From an uncultured Clostridium sp. (GTDB lineage Bacteria; Bacillota; Clostridia; TANB77; CAG-508): a stretch of DNA of 25,916 bases. The DNA lies in contig USOM01000001.1 of the NCBI GenBank assembly GCA_900556345.1, positions 1-25,916 of the forward strand, written 5' to 3'. This document shows positions 25,740-25,916 of the stretch, in pieces (position 1 is the first letter of the stretch; each line of letters opens with the position of its first letter). The notes beneath the pieces were generated by a model. The model saw only the letters and a program-made list of their open reading frames with translations. It did no database searches and was not told where the DNA came from. Made by a program: the position numbers and the translations under genes.

Positions 25740-25916
25740 TCTTCTCCTCCGTAAAAAAAGTATATATTTTGTTTTTTTGCATTTTAAACTTTATATATCT
25801 TATTATTATTTGATCTATGTATTCTCCTCCAGCTTTTCTTGTAAGCTCAAAATTATTTGAATCTGGGATTTTGAATGATGTTATAGCAAAACCTATTAAT
25901 CCAAATATTCCTGCAC
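25729..25916 (-). CDS. PrgI-family T4SS membrane protein, 3' part (cut by the window edge)
   Basis: About 61 codons are visible, beginning AGIFGLIGFAITSFKIPDSN (end of a membrane helix) and continuing FELTRKAGGEYIDQIIIRYI, then a basic tail. The TRK.GGEYID..I.RY.KF pattern is typical of small PrgI-family proteins encoded directly before the VirB4 region in Gram-positive T4SS operons (VirB3 position). The stop lies inside the next gene, overlapping it by 11 bases. The start is outside the window. Confidence 0.75.
   Translation of the reverse strand, partial: AGIFGLIGFAITSFKIPDSNNFELTRKAGGEYIDQIIIRYIKFKMQKNKIYTFFTEEKNDE

Overview
The window is AT-rich, with tightly packed genes, strong Shine-Dalgarno sites and frequent TTG/GTG starts. 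Its gene families are VanW, a giant 2-hydroxyacyl-CoA dehydratase activase, and a PrgI/VirB4/VirB6 Gram-positive type IV secretion system (T4SS). Together these suggest a low-GC anaerobic Clostridia-type Firmicute, probably uncultured and gut-associated. That placement is inference from content, not from a marker gene.

Left part (1-6500). The 3' part of a VanW-family gene is followed by a compact intergenic locus (819-1075) with the architecture of an Fst/par type I toxin-antitoxin. It has two convergent promoters, a shared bidirectional terminator, a 23-residue hydrophobic peptide gene and a 21-base direct repeat that lets the antisense RNA pair with the toxin start region. A 1416-codon activase/dehydratase gene with its own promoter follows, then a membrane-anchored J-domain protein. 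Next is a bidirectional terminator, and on the minus strand a 58-residue membrane protein gene with its own promoter.

Right part (6503-25916, all minus strand, read right to left). This is one operon for a Gram-positive T4SS or conjugation-type apparatus. The order is PrgI-like protein (cut by the window edge), a membrane-anchored VirB4/TraC N-domain protein, VirB4 ATPase, four tandem VirB6-like channel paralogues (P4, P3, P2, P1), a 671-residue unknown membrane-anchored protein, an M15 peptidase, a TcpC/VirB8-like protein, an NlpC/P60 protein, a small Asn-rich anchored protein, a fifth polytopic channel-like protein with an NlpC/P60-like domain in its outer loop, and a VirB8-like protein. 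No relaxase, coupling protein or integrase is in the window, so whether this is a conjugative element or a resident secretion system cannot be decided here.

The most striking observation is that each of the four VirB6-like paralogues is split into two reading frames. In all four the frames rejoin by a +1 shift at the same tetranucleotide, an in-frame CGG followed by A, so that GGA (Gly, often a conserved glycine) is read after skipping the C. In a hand scan of every other gene I found only one further in-frame CGG, in the 58-residue membrane protein. This points to CGG being a very rare, hungry or unassigned codon used as a programmed +1 frameshift signal specifically in the channel genes. 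Systematic sequence error or decay remain alternatives. Unshifted translation would give short exported N-terminal products (one carrying a whole SGNH/GDSL hydrolase domain) instead of the membrane channel proteins.
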